Shown here one piece after another: positions 39,735 to 48,329 of a stretch of DNA of 64,000 nucleotides (position 1 is the first letter of the stretch; each line of letters begins with the position of its first letter). Source of the stretch: Actinomycetes bacterium (GTDB lineage: Bacteria; Actinomycetota; Acidimicrobiia; Acidimicrobiales; RAAP-2); assembly GCA_021837305.1 (NCBI GenBank), contig JAKBGV010000003.1, forward strand, positions 44,648 through 108,647. Direction: 5' to 3'. The position numbers and the translations under genes are program-made. Below the pieces are notes generated by a model. It was not told the origin of the DNA. It made no database searches and was given only the letters and a program-made list of their open reading frames with translations.

Positions 39735-42154
39735 TGCGTCGGTGGTCGCCCGGCGCGTGGCTCGACCTCGCGGTCGTGGCCTCGGTCATCCTGGTCACCG
39801 TGTGGTCGCTCCACCCGAATCTCGTCTTCTCGACCAGCACGATCACCGGTGGCGATACGGGCGCCCACCTCGCGCTCCCGGCCTACCTGCGAAGCGTCGG
39901 GAACCCGTTCGACCTGACGCCGTGGTATCCGGGGTGGTTCGCCGGGATGCCCGCGTACACCTACTACTTCATCCTGCCCGACCTGCTCGCGACCTTGGCG
40001 AGCTACGTCATCAACGCCGCGCTCGCCTTCAAGGTCGCGACGATCCTCGGGTCGGTGCTCATGCCGGTCGGCGCCTACCTGCTCGGGCGGCTGATGCGCG
40101 CGCCCCGGCCAGTCCCCGCGGCCCTGGCCGCCGCCACGCTGCCCTTCCTCTTTGACGCGTCCTTCACCATTGATGGCGGCAACCTCTTCTCCACGATGGC
40201 GGGCGAGTACGCGTTCTCGTTGTCGCTCGCGTTCGCTCTGGTGACCATCGGCCTCTTCGCGCGCGGTATGCGCACCGGACGCGGCTACTGGCCAGCGGCG
40301 ATCGGGCTCGCACTGACGCTGTTTTCGCACGTGTTGCCGTTCTTCTTCGTCGTCGGCGTCGTCGGCGTGTTACTCGTCTTCGAGATCTTCGCGCGTCACG
40401 GATGGGGTGATCGGCGTGATCAGCCCGTGCCGGGCGACACCGCGCGACCGTTTCGCTTCGCGCTGGGTGCCGGTCTGTTGACCGCGGGACTCACCGCGTG
40501 GTGGCTCCTGCCCTTTGGATTCAGCCAGCAGCTCACGAACTCGATGGGCTATACGAACGACAACGTCTCGAACCTGCACGCGATCTTCACCACGCTGGGC
40601 TGGTACACGTCCTCGGGCGGCGCCGCCGGCGACCGGTGGGTCATCGCCATGGCCACGGCTGCGGTCGTCGTTGCCTTTGTCGTGCGAGATCGTCTGGGGA
40701 TGGTGCTCGCCACGGTCTGTGCCGTGACCCTCGGCGCCTTCGTCGCCGATCCCCAGGGGGTCATCTGGAACGAACGGCTGGTGCCTTTCTGGTTCATCGC
40801 CATCCACCTCGCCGCGGGCTGGCTCGTTGGCTACCCGCTGGCGCGCTGGTCCGAGCACGTGCGGCTCTACGACGTGCGCCCGAGTGACGTGGCAGTCGCG
40901 CCCACTGAGCCGCGAGACGAGGTGTCACATGAGGCGTCGGCTGACGGGCCAATGATTGCCTCGACGCCCGCCGACGGTGCTTCCACGCCCGCAACGGAGC
41001 TGCTCGTCGTGGCGCGCGGTGACGCCGAGGTCCGCTCACACCGTTATCGCCGGTCACTCCTCGCCACGGCCGTCGTGGGCGTGCTCGGCCTCGCCTCGAC
41101 GGTGCCGGGGCTCATCCCCGCGTCGGCGAACGTGCTCGGTCTCTCCACGAGCGGCAATCAGGTCTCGAGTTGGGCGGCGTGGAACTATTCGGGCTACCAG
41201 GGCAAGCCGGCGTGGCCCGAGTACCACGACCTCATGACGACGATGGCCCGCGTCGGTGCGCGTTATGGCTGCGGGCGGGCCATGTGGGAGTACGCACCGA
41301 GCGAGAACCGCTTCGGCACCACGATGGCGCTCATGCTGCTGCCGTACTGGACGAACAACTGCATCGACTCAATGGAGGGACTCTTCTTCGAGTCCTCGGC
41401 GACGACGCCGTATCACTTCCTTGACCAGGCCGAGCTCAGCAGCCAGCCGAGCAATCCCCAAGTTGGTCTGCCCTACGGTCAACTCAACGTCGCCGAGGGC
41501 GTCTCACACCTGCAGATGCTCGGGGTGCGGTACTACATCGCCTTCTCACCCTTGGCGGTCGCCGAGGCCAACGCCGACCCCCAGTTGCGCTTCATCGCCC
41601 AGACCCGCGCCTGGCCGTCCCCGGGGGTTCGTTGGCGTATCTACCTGATCAAGTCGAGCCCGATGGTCGAGGGGCTCGCCAGTGACCCCAACGTCGTCAG
41701 CGGCGTCGCGAGTCGCACCGCGTGGCTCGCCGCCAACACGACGTGGTGGCTCGACCCAGCCCGGTGGTCGGTCCTCGCGGCCGCGAGTGGGCCGCCCTCG
41801 TGGCCGCGCGCCTCGTCGATCACCGACCTGCACCCGAGTGCCCCGCTCGCGAAGGAGACCGTGACCCACGTCGTGGTCGGCCTCCAGCGGATTTCGTTCC
41901 ACGTCGACCGCGTGGGGGTGCCGACGCTGGTCAAGATCTCGTACTACCCCCGGTGGCACGCGATTGGGGCCACGGGACCGTACCGCGTGAGTCCCAACCT
42001 CATGGTGGTCGTGCCCACGAGCCACGATGTCTCGCTGGTCTACGGGTCCACGCCGGCGGTGACGCTCGGCAACTGGCTGAGCGACGTGACCGTCGCGCTC
42101 GGACTCGTCGTGGCGTGGAACGCCTACAAGAGGCGTCGACGGTCCCGGCAGTAG
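39734..42154 (+). CDS. Large GT-C-like/YfhO-like polytopic membrane protein
   Basis: 806 residues. About ten membrane helices in residues 10-380 with GT-C-like first-loop features (STITGGDTGAHLALPAYLR, the Asp-containing loop; WYPGWFAGMPAYTYYFILP), a cytoplasmic loop of about 90 residues rich in Glu/Ala, another helix near 437, then a 300-residue exported domain (WEYAPSENRFGTTMALMLLPY, LQMLGVRYYIAFSPLA) and a last helix before a basic KRRRRSRQ tail. Probably transfers sugars from lipid carriers outside the membrane; acceptor unknown. ATG overlaps the CPBP stop. Upstream in-frame extension is antisense to the ftsH promoter region and rejected. Contains a TTA codon near 40372. Confidence 0.7.
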   Translation: MRRWSPGAWLDLAVVASVILVTVWSLHPNLVFSTSTITGGDTGAHLALPAYLRSVGNPFDLTPWYPGWFAGMPAYTYYFILPDLLATLASYVINAALAFKVATILGSVLMPVGAYLLGRLMRAPRPVPAALAAATLPFLFDASFTIDGGNLFSTMAGEYAFSLSLAFALVTIGLFARGMRTGRGYWPAAIGLALTLFSHVLPFFFVVGVVGVLLVFEIFARHGWGDRRDQPVPGDTARPFRFALGAGLLTAGLTAWWLLPFGFSQQLTNSMGYTNDNVSNLHAIFTTLGWYTSSGGAAGDRWVIAMATAAVVVAFVVRDRLGMVLATVCAVTLGAFVADPQGVIWNERLVPFWFIAIHLAAGWLVGYPLARWSEHVRLYDVRPSDVAVAPTEPRDEVSHEASADGPMIASTPADGASTPATELLVVARGDAEVRSHRYRRSLLATAVVGVLGLASTVPGLIPASANVLGLSTSGNQVSSWAAWNYSGYQGKPAWPEYHDLMTTMARVGARYGCGRAMWEYAPSENRFGTTMALMLLPYWTNNCIDSMEGLFFESSATTPYHFLDQAELSSQPSNPQVGLPYGQLNVAEGVSHLQMLGVRYYIAFSPLAVAEANADPQLRFIAQTRAWPSPGVRWRIYLIKSSPMVEGLASDPNVVSGVASRTAWLAANTTWWLDPARWSVLAAASGPPSWPRASSITDLHPSAPLAKETVTHVVVGLQRISFHVDRVGVPTLVKISYYPRWHAIGATGPYRVSPNLMVVVPTSHDVSLVYGSTPAVTLGNWLSDVTVALGLVVAWNAYKRRRRSRQ

Positions 42155-42157
42155 CAT
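42152..42157 (+). promoter_or_regulatory. -10 hexamer (TAGCAT) of manB
   Basis: Begins with the TAG stop of the upstream gene and ends seven bases before the GTG at 42165 (codon 4 of manB). The ATG at 42156 lies inside the hexamer and so could not be on a transcript started here. Confidence 0.5.
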
Positions 42158-43508
42158 GACCAGCGTGGATACCGGCGCCATCTTCAAGGCCTACGACGTG
42201 CGCGGGACGTATCCCGATCAACTCGACGAGGTCATCGCGCGCGCAGTGGGTGCGGCGTTCGCACGATTCGCCCGGTCACCGAGGCTCGTGATCGCCCGTG
42301 ACATGCGCCAGTCCGGCGTGTCACTCAGTGCGGCCTTCAGCGACGGAGCGCGTGGTGAAGGCGTCGAGGTCGTGGACCTCGGTCTCGCGTCGACGGACCT
42401 CTTGTACTTCGCGTCCGGGTTCCTCGACGCGCCGGGCGCCATGTTCACCGCGTCGCACAACCCCGCCCGCTACAACGGCATCAAGCTGTGTTTGGCCGGT
42501 GCCCGGCCAGTCGGCGTGGAGTCCGGACTCCTCGAGATCGCCGCCGACGCGCAGGGGCTGCTCGGCGTCGACGCCGAGCCCCGCGCCGACCGGGTCGAAC
42601 GGGACCTCTGGCCCGACTGGATCGCCCACGTGCACTCCTTCATCGACGTCACGGCCCTGCGCCCACTACGTATCGTGGCCGACACCGCCAACGGGATGGG
42701 TGGCCTCGTCGCGCCCCGGGTCTTCGCCGGCCTGCCCGTCGAACTCGACGTGCTGTACCCGGAACTGGACGGGAACTTTCCCAACCATCCCGCCGACCCG
42801 CTCAACCCCGCCAACCTCGTGGACCTCCAACGTCGCGTCCTCGAGACGGGGGCCGATATCGGACTCGCCTTCGACGGTGACGCTGACCGGGTATTCGTCG
42901 TGGACGAGCGGGCCGAGCCGGTTTCTGGCTCGACGACCACCGCGATGGTGGCCGCCGCACTCTTAGACCGCCACCCCGGCGCGACGGTGCTCTACAACCT
43001 CATCTGCTCCAAGTCGGTGCCCGAGGTGATCGCCGAGCACGGCGGGGTCGGCGTTCGCACGCGCGTGGGTCACAGCTATATCAAGCAGGTCATGGCCGAG
43101 ACCGGCGCGATCTTCGGTGGCGAGCATTCGGGCCACTACTACTACCGGGACAACTACCGCGCCGACTCGGGCATCATCACCGCTTTGATCGTGCTCGAGC
43201 TGCTCAGCCGCTCGGACGTGCCGCTGTCGACGCTGCAGGCGCCCTTCCAGCGCTACGCCTCCTCCGGCGAGCGCAACACCGAGGTGGCCGATCCTGCCGG
43301 CACGGTCCGCGCCGTCGCCCAACGCCTGCGCGCCGAGGGTGTGGCGGTCGACGAGATGGATGGGCTGAGCGCTGATCTCGGGAGCTGGTGGTTCAACCTG
43401 CGACCCTCGAACACCGAACCGTTGCTACGGCTCAACGTCGAAGCGCGCGACGAGTCGAGCTGCGCGCGCCACGTCGACGAGGTCGTCGCGATGATCAAGG
43501 AGGCGTGA
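42156..43508 (+). CDS. manB: Phosphomannomutase/phosphoglucomutase ManB
   Basis: 450-residue alpha-D-phosphohexomutase interconverting mannose-6-P and mannose-1-P. All four active-site loops are visible: FTASHNPARYNG (phosphoserine), FDGDADR (metal), GGEHSGHYY (sugar) and RPSNTEP (phosphate). The N-terminal FKAYDVRGTYP is diagnostic. Supplies mannose-1-P for the ManC-like enzyme at 24.8 kb. Start may be ATG 42156 or, judging from the promoter, GTG 42165. Stop overlaps the next ATG. Contains a rare TTA codon (42963-42965). Confidence 0.95.
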   Translation: MTSVDTGAIFKAYDVRGTYPDQLDEVIARAVGAAFARFARSPRLVIARDMRQSGVSLSAAFSDGARGEGVEVVDLGLASTDLLYFASGFLDAPGAMFTASHNPARYNGIKLCLAGARPVGVESGLLEIAADAQGLLGVDAEPRADRVERDLWPDWIAHVHSFIDVTALRPLRIVADTANGMGGLVAPRVFAGLPVELDVLYPELDGNFPNHPADPLNPANLVDLQRRVLETGADIGLAFDGDADRVFVVDERAEPVSGSTTTAMVAAALLDRHPGATVLYNLICSKSVPEVIAEHGGVGVRTRVGHSYIKQVMAETGAIFGGEHSGHYYYRDNYRADSGIITALIVLELLSRSDVPLSTLQAPFQRYASSGERNTEVADPAGTVRAVAQRLRAEGVAVDEMDGLSADLGSWWFNLRPSNTEPLLRLNVEARDESSCARHVDEVVAMIKEA

Positions 43509-43741
43509 TGGCCCTCGACCCGTTCCTGCTGGAGTTGTTGGAGGACCCCGTCGATCACGGCCCACTGCTGTACCTGTCGGGCGCGAGCGTGCTCTACAAC
43601 CCGCGTCGTCGCGTGGCCTACGAGGTGCGCGGGTCGATCCCGGTGCTCTTACCCGACGAAGCCCGGGCGGTCTCTGACGAGGAGCACGACCGGTACGTCG
43701 CCGACCCCGACGCCCGATCGACTGGGCGAGCGGTTAGCTGA
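43508..43741 (+). CDS. Trm112/YcaR-like small protein lacking zinc cysteines
   Basis: 77-residue protein of the Trm112/UPF0434 type: FLLELLEDPVDHGPLLYL, RRRVAYEVRGSIPVLLPDEAR follows the family's pattern of CPxCxGxL, LxYPIxDGIPxxLxxEA. All Cys of the usual zinc site are absent; no Cys occurs in the whole protein. It overlaps manB (TGATG), and manB-Trm112-like pairing recurs in actinobacteria. Function unknown; family members partner with methyltransferases. Its last eight bases overlap the thiolase gene on the other strand. Has a TTA codon (43649-43651). Confidence 0.75.
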   Translation: MALDPFLLELLEDPVDHGPLLYLSGASVLYNPRRRVAYEVRGSIPVLLPDEARAVSDEEHDRYVADPDARSTGRAVS

Positions 43742-44942
43742 GTCGCTCGACGATCATGGCCATGCCCTGGCCACCGCCGACGCACATTGTCTCTAACCCA
43801 TAGCGCTTGTCCCGGTCCTCGAGGCCGTTGAGCAGGGTGGTCATGATGCGTGCACCGGTCATGCCGAAGGGGTGGCCGAGCGCGATGGCCCCACCGTTCA
43901 CGTTGAGCTTGTCCCAACTGATCCCGAGGTGCTTGGCCGAGGGGATCACCTGCGCCGCGAAGGCTTCGTTGATCTCGACCAGGTCGATGTCGTCGATGCT
44001 CAGCCCGGCGCGAGCCAACGCCTGACGGCTCGCCGCGACGGGACCGAGGCCCATGATCTCCGGGTTCAGCGCGCTGACGCCACTCGAGACGATCCGGGCG
44101 AGCGGCGTCAGGCCAAGCGCCTTGGCGCGGGTGTCGCTCATCACGATCACGGCGGCGGCGCCGTCGTTGAGTGGGCAGGCGTTGCCGGCGGTGACGGTGC
44201 CACCCTCGCGAAAGACCGGGGCCAACGCGGCCAGTTTTTCGAGCGTGGTGCCGGCTCGGGGACCGTCGTCAGTCGCGATGACGCGCCCGTCGGGGAGCGT
44301 GACGGGGATGATCTCACGCTCGAAGAAACCGTTGTGCTGACTCGCGACGGCGAGCTCTTGGCTGCGCAGGGCGAACTCGTCCATCTCGGCGCGCGAGACG
44401 TGCTCGTACTCGGCGACGTTCTCGGCCGTCTGGCCCATCGCGATGTAGACGTCCGCGAGCCCCGGGCTCGGGGTCCACGGATCACCGGCGCGCACCGAGC
44501 GCGCGGTCGTGCGAGCGACTGCCTCGTCGAAGTGCGGGTTCATCGCCTTGGCAATGTCCGAGGCCCCGTTGCCGAAGCGAGACACGGTCTCGACGCCCGC
44601 GGCGATGAAGACGTCTCCCTCGCCGGCCTTGATCGCGTGTGCGGCCATGCGAATCGTCTGGAGCGACGACGAGCAGTAGCGATTGACGGTGACACCAGGC
44701 ACCGTGTCGAGTCCGGCGAGGATGGCGACGACGCGTGCGATGTTGAACCCTGATTCGCCCGCCGGTTGGCCGCAGCCCATCATGAGGTCGTCAATGGTCG
44801 TCGGGTCGAGCTGGGGCACCTTCGCCAGCACCTCGGCAACGACGTGGGCGGCGAGGTCGTCGGGGCGCACGTCGACCAGCGACCCCTTGAACGCTCGACC
44901 GATGGGTGAACGACCGGTGGCGACGATGACGGCTTCGGGCAT
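43734..44942 (-). CDS. Acetyl-CoA acetyltransferase (thiolase)
   Basis: 402-residue thiolase joining or cleaving acyl-CoA units. Active-site residues: Cys90 in VNRYCSSSLQTI, His in NVNGGAIALGHPFG, and Cys in MCVGGGQGMAM near the C-terminus. Start is the ATG at 44942 with AAGGAGG five bases upstream; a longer frame lacks a site. Lone gene with no beta-oxidation partners adjacent, so direction (degradation or acetoacetyl-CoA formation) is open. It follows the riboflavin synthase gene after 68 bases. Confidence 0.93.
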   Translation of the reverse strand: MPEAVIVATGRSPIGRAFKGSLVDVRPDDLAAHVVAEVLAKVPQLDPTTIDDLMMGCGQPAGESGFNIARVVAILAGLDTVPGVTVNRYCSSSLQTIRMAAHAIKAGEGDVFIAAGVETVSRFGNGASDIAKAMNPHFDEAVARTTARSVRAGDPWTPSPGLADVYIAMGQTAENVAEYEHVSRAEMDEFALRSQELAVASQHNGFFEREIIPVTLPDGRVIATDDGPRAGTTLEKLAALAPVFREGGTVTAGNACPLNDGAAAVIVMSDTRAKALGLTPLARIVSSGVSALNPEIMGLGPVAASRQALARAGLSIDDIDLVEINEAFAAQVIPSAKHLGISWDKLNVNGGAIALGHPFGMTGARIMTTLLNGLEDRDKRYGLETMCVGGGQGMAMIVERLS

Positions 44943-45010
44943 GGATCCTCCTTGAGGCGGACTAACCCTGGTGAGCATAGTGAACAGCCGAGGGGGCCTT
45001 CACTTTTGGG

Positions 45011-45520
45011 TCAGGCGAGCGCGAGCGGCCCCGCGTCCTCGAAGCCCTGACGCACGCCCTGACCGGCTCGGCGGGCGAGTTGCTCGGGTTCGAACAGCAT
45101 CCAGTACGCGTTGCGCGCGTGCTTGGCCGAGCGGTTCTTGAACACCGAGGCCAGGACCTCCGGGTCATCGGCCTCGTCCTCGTGGACGAAGACCTCCAAG
45201 ATGGGCGTCGAGGTGAGCAGTTGCGCCTGCATGATACCGAGGGCCGCCTCGTGGGCGCACTGCTTGTCGATGGGCGCCTTACCCGGCATGCCGAGGGCGA
45301 CCACGATCGAACAGCCGTCGCGTTCGATGAGGTTCTTCGCCGCTACCGCGAGGTCCTTGAACCCAGGGACGGTCTGGGAGACGACGGTGAAGCGGCTCCC
45401 GTAGCCCGGACAGTCCGCTAGCTCGGCGCGCGCGGCGCCGCCCATGTCGTAGCGGGCGAACATCGTGTCCACGACGCCAATACGAACCGGTACCACGTGC
45501 TTGGACTTCTTCTTACCCAT
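45011..45520 (-). CDS. Archaeal-type riboflavin synthase (RibC family)
   Basis: 169-residue protein resembling the archaeal RibC riboflavin synthases, which dismutate 6,7-dimethyl-8-ribityllumazine and derive from the lumazine-synthase fold, not from bacterial RibE. Seen: IGVVDTMFARYDMG, QTVPGFKDLAVAAKNLI, VALGMPGKAPIDKQCAHEA, LEVFVHEDEADDPEVL and KHARNAYWML, all family blocks. N-terminus starts with a basic MGKKKSKHVV. ATG at 45520 has GGAGG five bases upstream. No other rib gene is near. A related ribityllumazine-binding role is possible. Confidence 0.85.
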   Translation of the reverse strand: MGKKKSKHVVPVRIGVVDTMFARYDMGGAARAELADCPGYGSRFTVVSQTVPGFKDLAVAAKNLIERDGCSIVVALGMPGKAPIDKQCAHEAALGIMQAQLLTSTPILEVFVHEDEADDPEVLASVFKNRSAKHARNAYWMLFEPEQLARRAGQGVRQGFEDAGPLALA

Positions 45521-45552
45521 CACAACCTCCACTGCCAGTGTAGGGATATCGC

Positions 45553-46506
45553 TCAGCGCGGAGCGAGGCCGATGATGGCCTCCTCGAGGGTGACACCCAC
45601 GGGCACGATCGCGATCGTGGGCATCGTCACACCGGCCTCGACGTACCGCTGGACGTGATCGCGGCAGGCGTCGAAGGATCCGTGGATGATCAGTGCGTCG
45701 ACGACCTCGTCGGGGATCGCCGCGTTGGCGAGTTTGCGGTCACCGGCGGCCCAGGCGTCCCACATCGGCGTGAGTGCCTCACCGCGACCGAGCCAACGAT
45801 GGAACTCGGCGTAGGCGTTGACCGTGAGGTACGAGGAGATCATCCGGCGTCCGACGGTTCGCGCGAGGTCGGTGTCGGCGGTGGGCACGACGAACAAACG
45901 AGCCGCGATGGCCTTGTCGAGGCCCACTTCGGCCCGGCAGGTCGCGACGTCCTCGGCGGCCAGCCAGTTGAGGATTGCCCCGTCGGCCTCAGCACCGGCC
46001 AGATGCAACATGGCTGGGCGCAGTGCCCCGAGCAGGATCCGGGGGCGATTCTTCACGGGTCGCGAGAGCTTGAAGCCGTGGACGCTGAAGGTGGGGAAGT
46101 CCTCGTCGATCTTCTCGCCGTCGAGTGCCCGATTCACGAAACGCAGCACGTCGCGCGTGCGTGCGAAGGGCCGGTCGTAGGTGATCCCGTTCCAGCGCTC
46201 GACGACCGGTTGGCTCGAGGCGCCGAGCCCGACGGTGAGTCGTTCGCCGGCCACCTCGGCGAGGGCGGCGATCGTCATCGCGAGCAGCCCCGGTCCGCGA
46301 GTGAACACGGGTGCCACGGCGAGTCCGAGATTGAGCCGCGGTTCCCACGCCGCGGCGAGGGCCAACGGCGTGAACCCATCGGTCCCGTCGACCTCGGCTG
46401 ACCACACGTCGGTGTAGCCAAGTTCGACGAGTCGCGAGTACCAGACGCGGTGTTCGCCCAGCGAGACGCCGTCGAAGGGAATCGTGATGCCGTAGCGCGA
46501 GGTCAT
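45553..46506 (-). CDS. LLM-class F420-dependent oxidoreductase
   Basis: 317-residue luciferase-like TIM barrel using F420H2 or FMNH2. Seen: YGITIPFDGVSLGEHRVW, ELGYTDVWSAEVDGTDGFTPLALAA, LGLAVAPVFTRGPGLLAM, GLGASSQPVVERWNGI and the family's ILLGALRPAMLHLAGAEADG. The GYTDVWSAE and GALRP blocks favour the F420-dependent subgroup, consistent with fbiA and cofE in the same window. Substrate unknown. ATG start without a clear ribosome site. Confidence 0.87.
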   Translation of the reverse strand: MTSRYGITIPFDGVSLGEHRVWYSRLVELGYTDVWSAEVDGTDGFTPLALAAAWEPRLNLGLAVAPVFTRGPGLLAMTIAALAEVAGERLTVGLGASSQPVVERWNGITYDRPFARTRDVLRFVNRALDGEKIDEDFPTFSVHGFKLSRPVKNRPRILLGALRPAMLHLAGAEADGAILNWLAAEDVATCRAEVGLDKAIAARLFVVPTADTDLARTVGRRMISSYLTVNAYAEFHRWLGRGEALTPMWDAWAAGDRKLANAAIPDEVVDALIIHGSFDACRDHVQRYVEAGVTMPTIAIVPVGVTLEEAIIGLAPR

Positions 46507-46527
46507 GACCCAGTGTGCCAGAACTCG

Positions 46528-47310
46528 CTAATGAAGGTAGTCATCGCCGCGGGCCGGGGGTACGCGCACGCCGCGTCGCTCCAGGTCGTGTTCCCAGCGA
46601 CGGATGACCGTCTCGAGCACCGCCACTCGGGCGTAGTGCTTATCCTCCGCGGCGATGACGTCCCAGTGGGCGTGGCCGTGGTCGGTCCAGTCGAGCATGT
46701 CGGTGAGTGCCTCGAGGTACGCCGGGCGCAGGCCTCGATTGCGCCAGTCGTCCGGGGTGAGCTTCCAGTTCTTGAGCGGGTCCTTCGCTCGGTCGTTGAA
46801 ACGTGACAGCTGCTCGCCGTCCGAGATGTGCAGCCAAATCTTGATGATCGTCACCCCGTCGTTGACGAGGGACCGTTCGAATTCGACGATTTCGTCAGCC
46901 GAGCGGCGTACGGTGTCGTGGTCGATCAATCCCTCGACCCGTTCGACGAGGAGCCGGCCGTACCAGGACCGGTCGAAGACCGTCATCTCACCCCGGCCCG
47001 GCAGGTTCGGCCAAAACCGCCAGAGAAAGTGGTGGCGCCGTTCCTCGTCCGTGGGTGCGCTGATCGGGATGACCCGAACGTGACGCGGGTCCAGGGCGCC
47101 GGTGAGGCGGCGGATCGCGCCCCCCTTGCCGGCGGCGTCGAAGCCTTCGAAGAGCACCACGAGCCCCGGTCCGACCTCATGGGGCTCGAGCAGGCCCGCC
47201 GTCAGGAGACGAAGGTGCACGAGTCGGCGCTGGGCGACGAGGATGCGTGATTCGGATTCCTCGCGGGAGAGTTTCGCCGAGAGGTCGATGCCGTCAACCC
47301 GTTTGCTCAT
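46528..47310 (-). CDS. ppk2: Polyphosphate kinase 2 (PPK2)
   Basis: 260-residue PPK2, transferring phosphate between polyphosphate and nucleotides. P-loop-like LFEGFDAAGKGGAIRRLTGAL, lid motif FDRSWYGRLLVERVEG, KIWLHISDGEQLSRFNDR and the D-x-W family feature DPLKNWKLTPDDWRNR are seen. Length and motifs fit single-domain class I or III; nucleotide preference cannot be read. ATG at 47310 with GGAGGG just upstream; a GTG 18 bases earlier is an alternative. Together with ppx at 19.9 kb it indicates an active polyphosphate economy. Confidence 0.93.
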   Translation of the reverse strand: MSKRVDGIDLSAKLSREESESRILVAQRRLVHLRLLTAGLLEPHEVGPGLVVLFEGFDAAGKGGAIRRLTGALDPRHVRVIPISAPTDEERRHHFLWRFWPNLPGRGEMTVFDRSWYGRLLVERVEGLIDHDTVRRSADEIVEFERSLVNDGVTIIKIWLHISDGEQLSRFNDRAKDPLKNWKLTPDDWRNRGLRPAYLEALTDMLDWTDHGHAHWDVIAAEDKHYARVAVLETVIRRWEHDLERRGVRVPPARGDDYLH

Positions 47311-47373
47311 CGCCCTCCGGTCCTCCACCGTGGAGGGTATCGCACGAAGCCAGGTCGATGAGGTCGTCTTTCG

Positions 47374-47379
47374 TAGGAT
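47374..47379 (+). promoter_or_regulatory. -10 hexamer (TAGGAT)
   Basis: TAGGAT seventeen bases before the ATG at 47397, leaving room for a short leader with the strong Shine-Dalgarno GGGAGGAG. Confidence 0.4.
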
Positions 47380-47396
47380 TGGTGTAGGGAGGAGCG

Positions 47397-48329
47397 ATGC
47401 GCACGAGGACCTGGGTGGTGACCCTCGCGGTGCTGGCGCTGTCCCCGTCGCTTCAGGCGTCGGCGTCGGTGGGCTCGTCGCCGCAGCCGGTGTGTCTGCG
47501 CGACTCGACCCCCGTGTCGAAGGGTCCCGGGGCGCTGTGTGCGCGCTGGCGACGGCTCGACCCGTGGTCGCGGGTGCCGACGGTGTTCACGACCACCTTC
47601 CGGCCCGATCCGCACGCAACGACCGTGGTCTACGCGTCCTGGCTGCGCAGTTCGAGCTCGATCCTGGCCCTCTACCCCGGTTACCTGGGCCCGGGCGCGA
47701 CGAATCTGCCGCGCGGGCCCGAGCAGGTTCCACCGACGGCCCGCGGCCGGCTGCTCGCGACCTTCAACGCCGGCTTCTACGAAGCCGACAGCGCCGCCGG
47801 CTTCTACGTGAATCGAACGCTCTACTTCCCGATGGTCCGCGGTCTGGCGACGGTGGTGCGCTACACCAACGGGACCGTCAACGTCGTGAGCTGGGCCGGG
47901 GGGCCGCGACCAGGCGCGAACGTGGTCATGGCCCGACAGAACCTGACGTTGCTCGTGGCCAACTCGCGCCCGACGGCCCAAACCGCCAATAACGGCGCGT
48001 GGGGGCTGACCTTGCACGGGGTGCCCGCCGTGTGGCGCACGGCGCTCGGAGTGGACGCGACCGGCAACCTGATCTACGCCGCCGCGCCCGCCCAGACTGC
48101 GGCGAGTCTGGCCCAGGTGATGGTTGACCTGCACTGCGTGCGAGCGATGGAACTCGACATTAACCCCGAGTGGCCAATCTTCGTCGCCTACGCGCGCCCG
48201 GGAGCCGGCGCACCAACGTTGATCGTGCCGAACGTGAACCAGATCCCAAATCGGTTCCTCTACCCGAGCACCAAGGACTTCTTCGCGGTCTTCCAATCCA
48301 CCACGCCGGGTGAAGCCCAGCCGTGGTAG
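47397..48329 (+). CDS. Secreted phosphodiester glycosidase-like (NAGPA/DUF2233) protein
   Basis: 310-residue exported protein with signal peptide (cleavage near LQASA). The NAGPA domain is suggested by GRLLATFNAGFYEADSAAGF around 116-136, TLYFPMVRGLATVV, and the C-terminal DLHCVRAMELDINPEWPIFV, where the conserved D-G-G is replaced by DIN. The family hydrolyses sugar phosphodiesters in wall glycans or spore coats. Good ribosome site (GGAGGAG) before the ATG. The following CapA-like gene overlaps its stop. Confidence 0.8.
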   Translation: MRTRTWVVTLAVLALSPSLQASASVGSSPQPVCLRDSTPVSKGPGALCARWRRLDPWSRVPTVFTTTFRPDPHATTVVYASWLRSSSSILALYPGYLGPGATNLPRGPEQVPPTARGRLLATFNAGFYEADSAAGFYVNRTLYFPMVRGLATVVRYTNGTVNVVSWAGGPRPGANVVMARQNLTLLVANSRPTAQTANNGAWGLTLHGVPAVWRTALGVDATGNLIYAAAPAQTAASLAQVMVDLHCVRAMELDINPEWPIFVAYARPGAGAPTLIVPNVNQIPNRFLYPSTKDFFAVFQSTTPGEAQPW

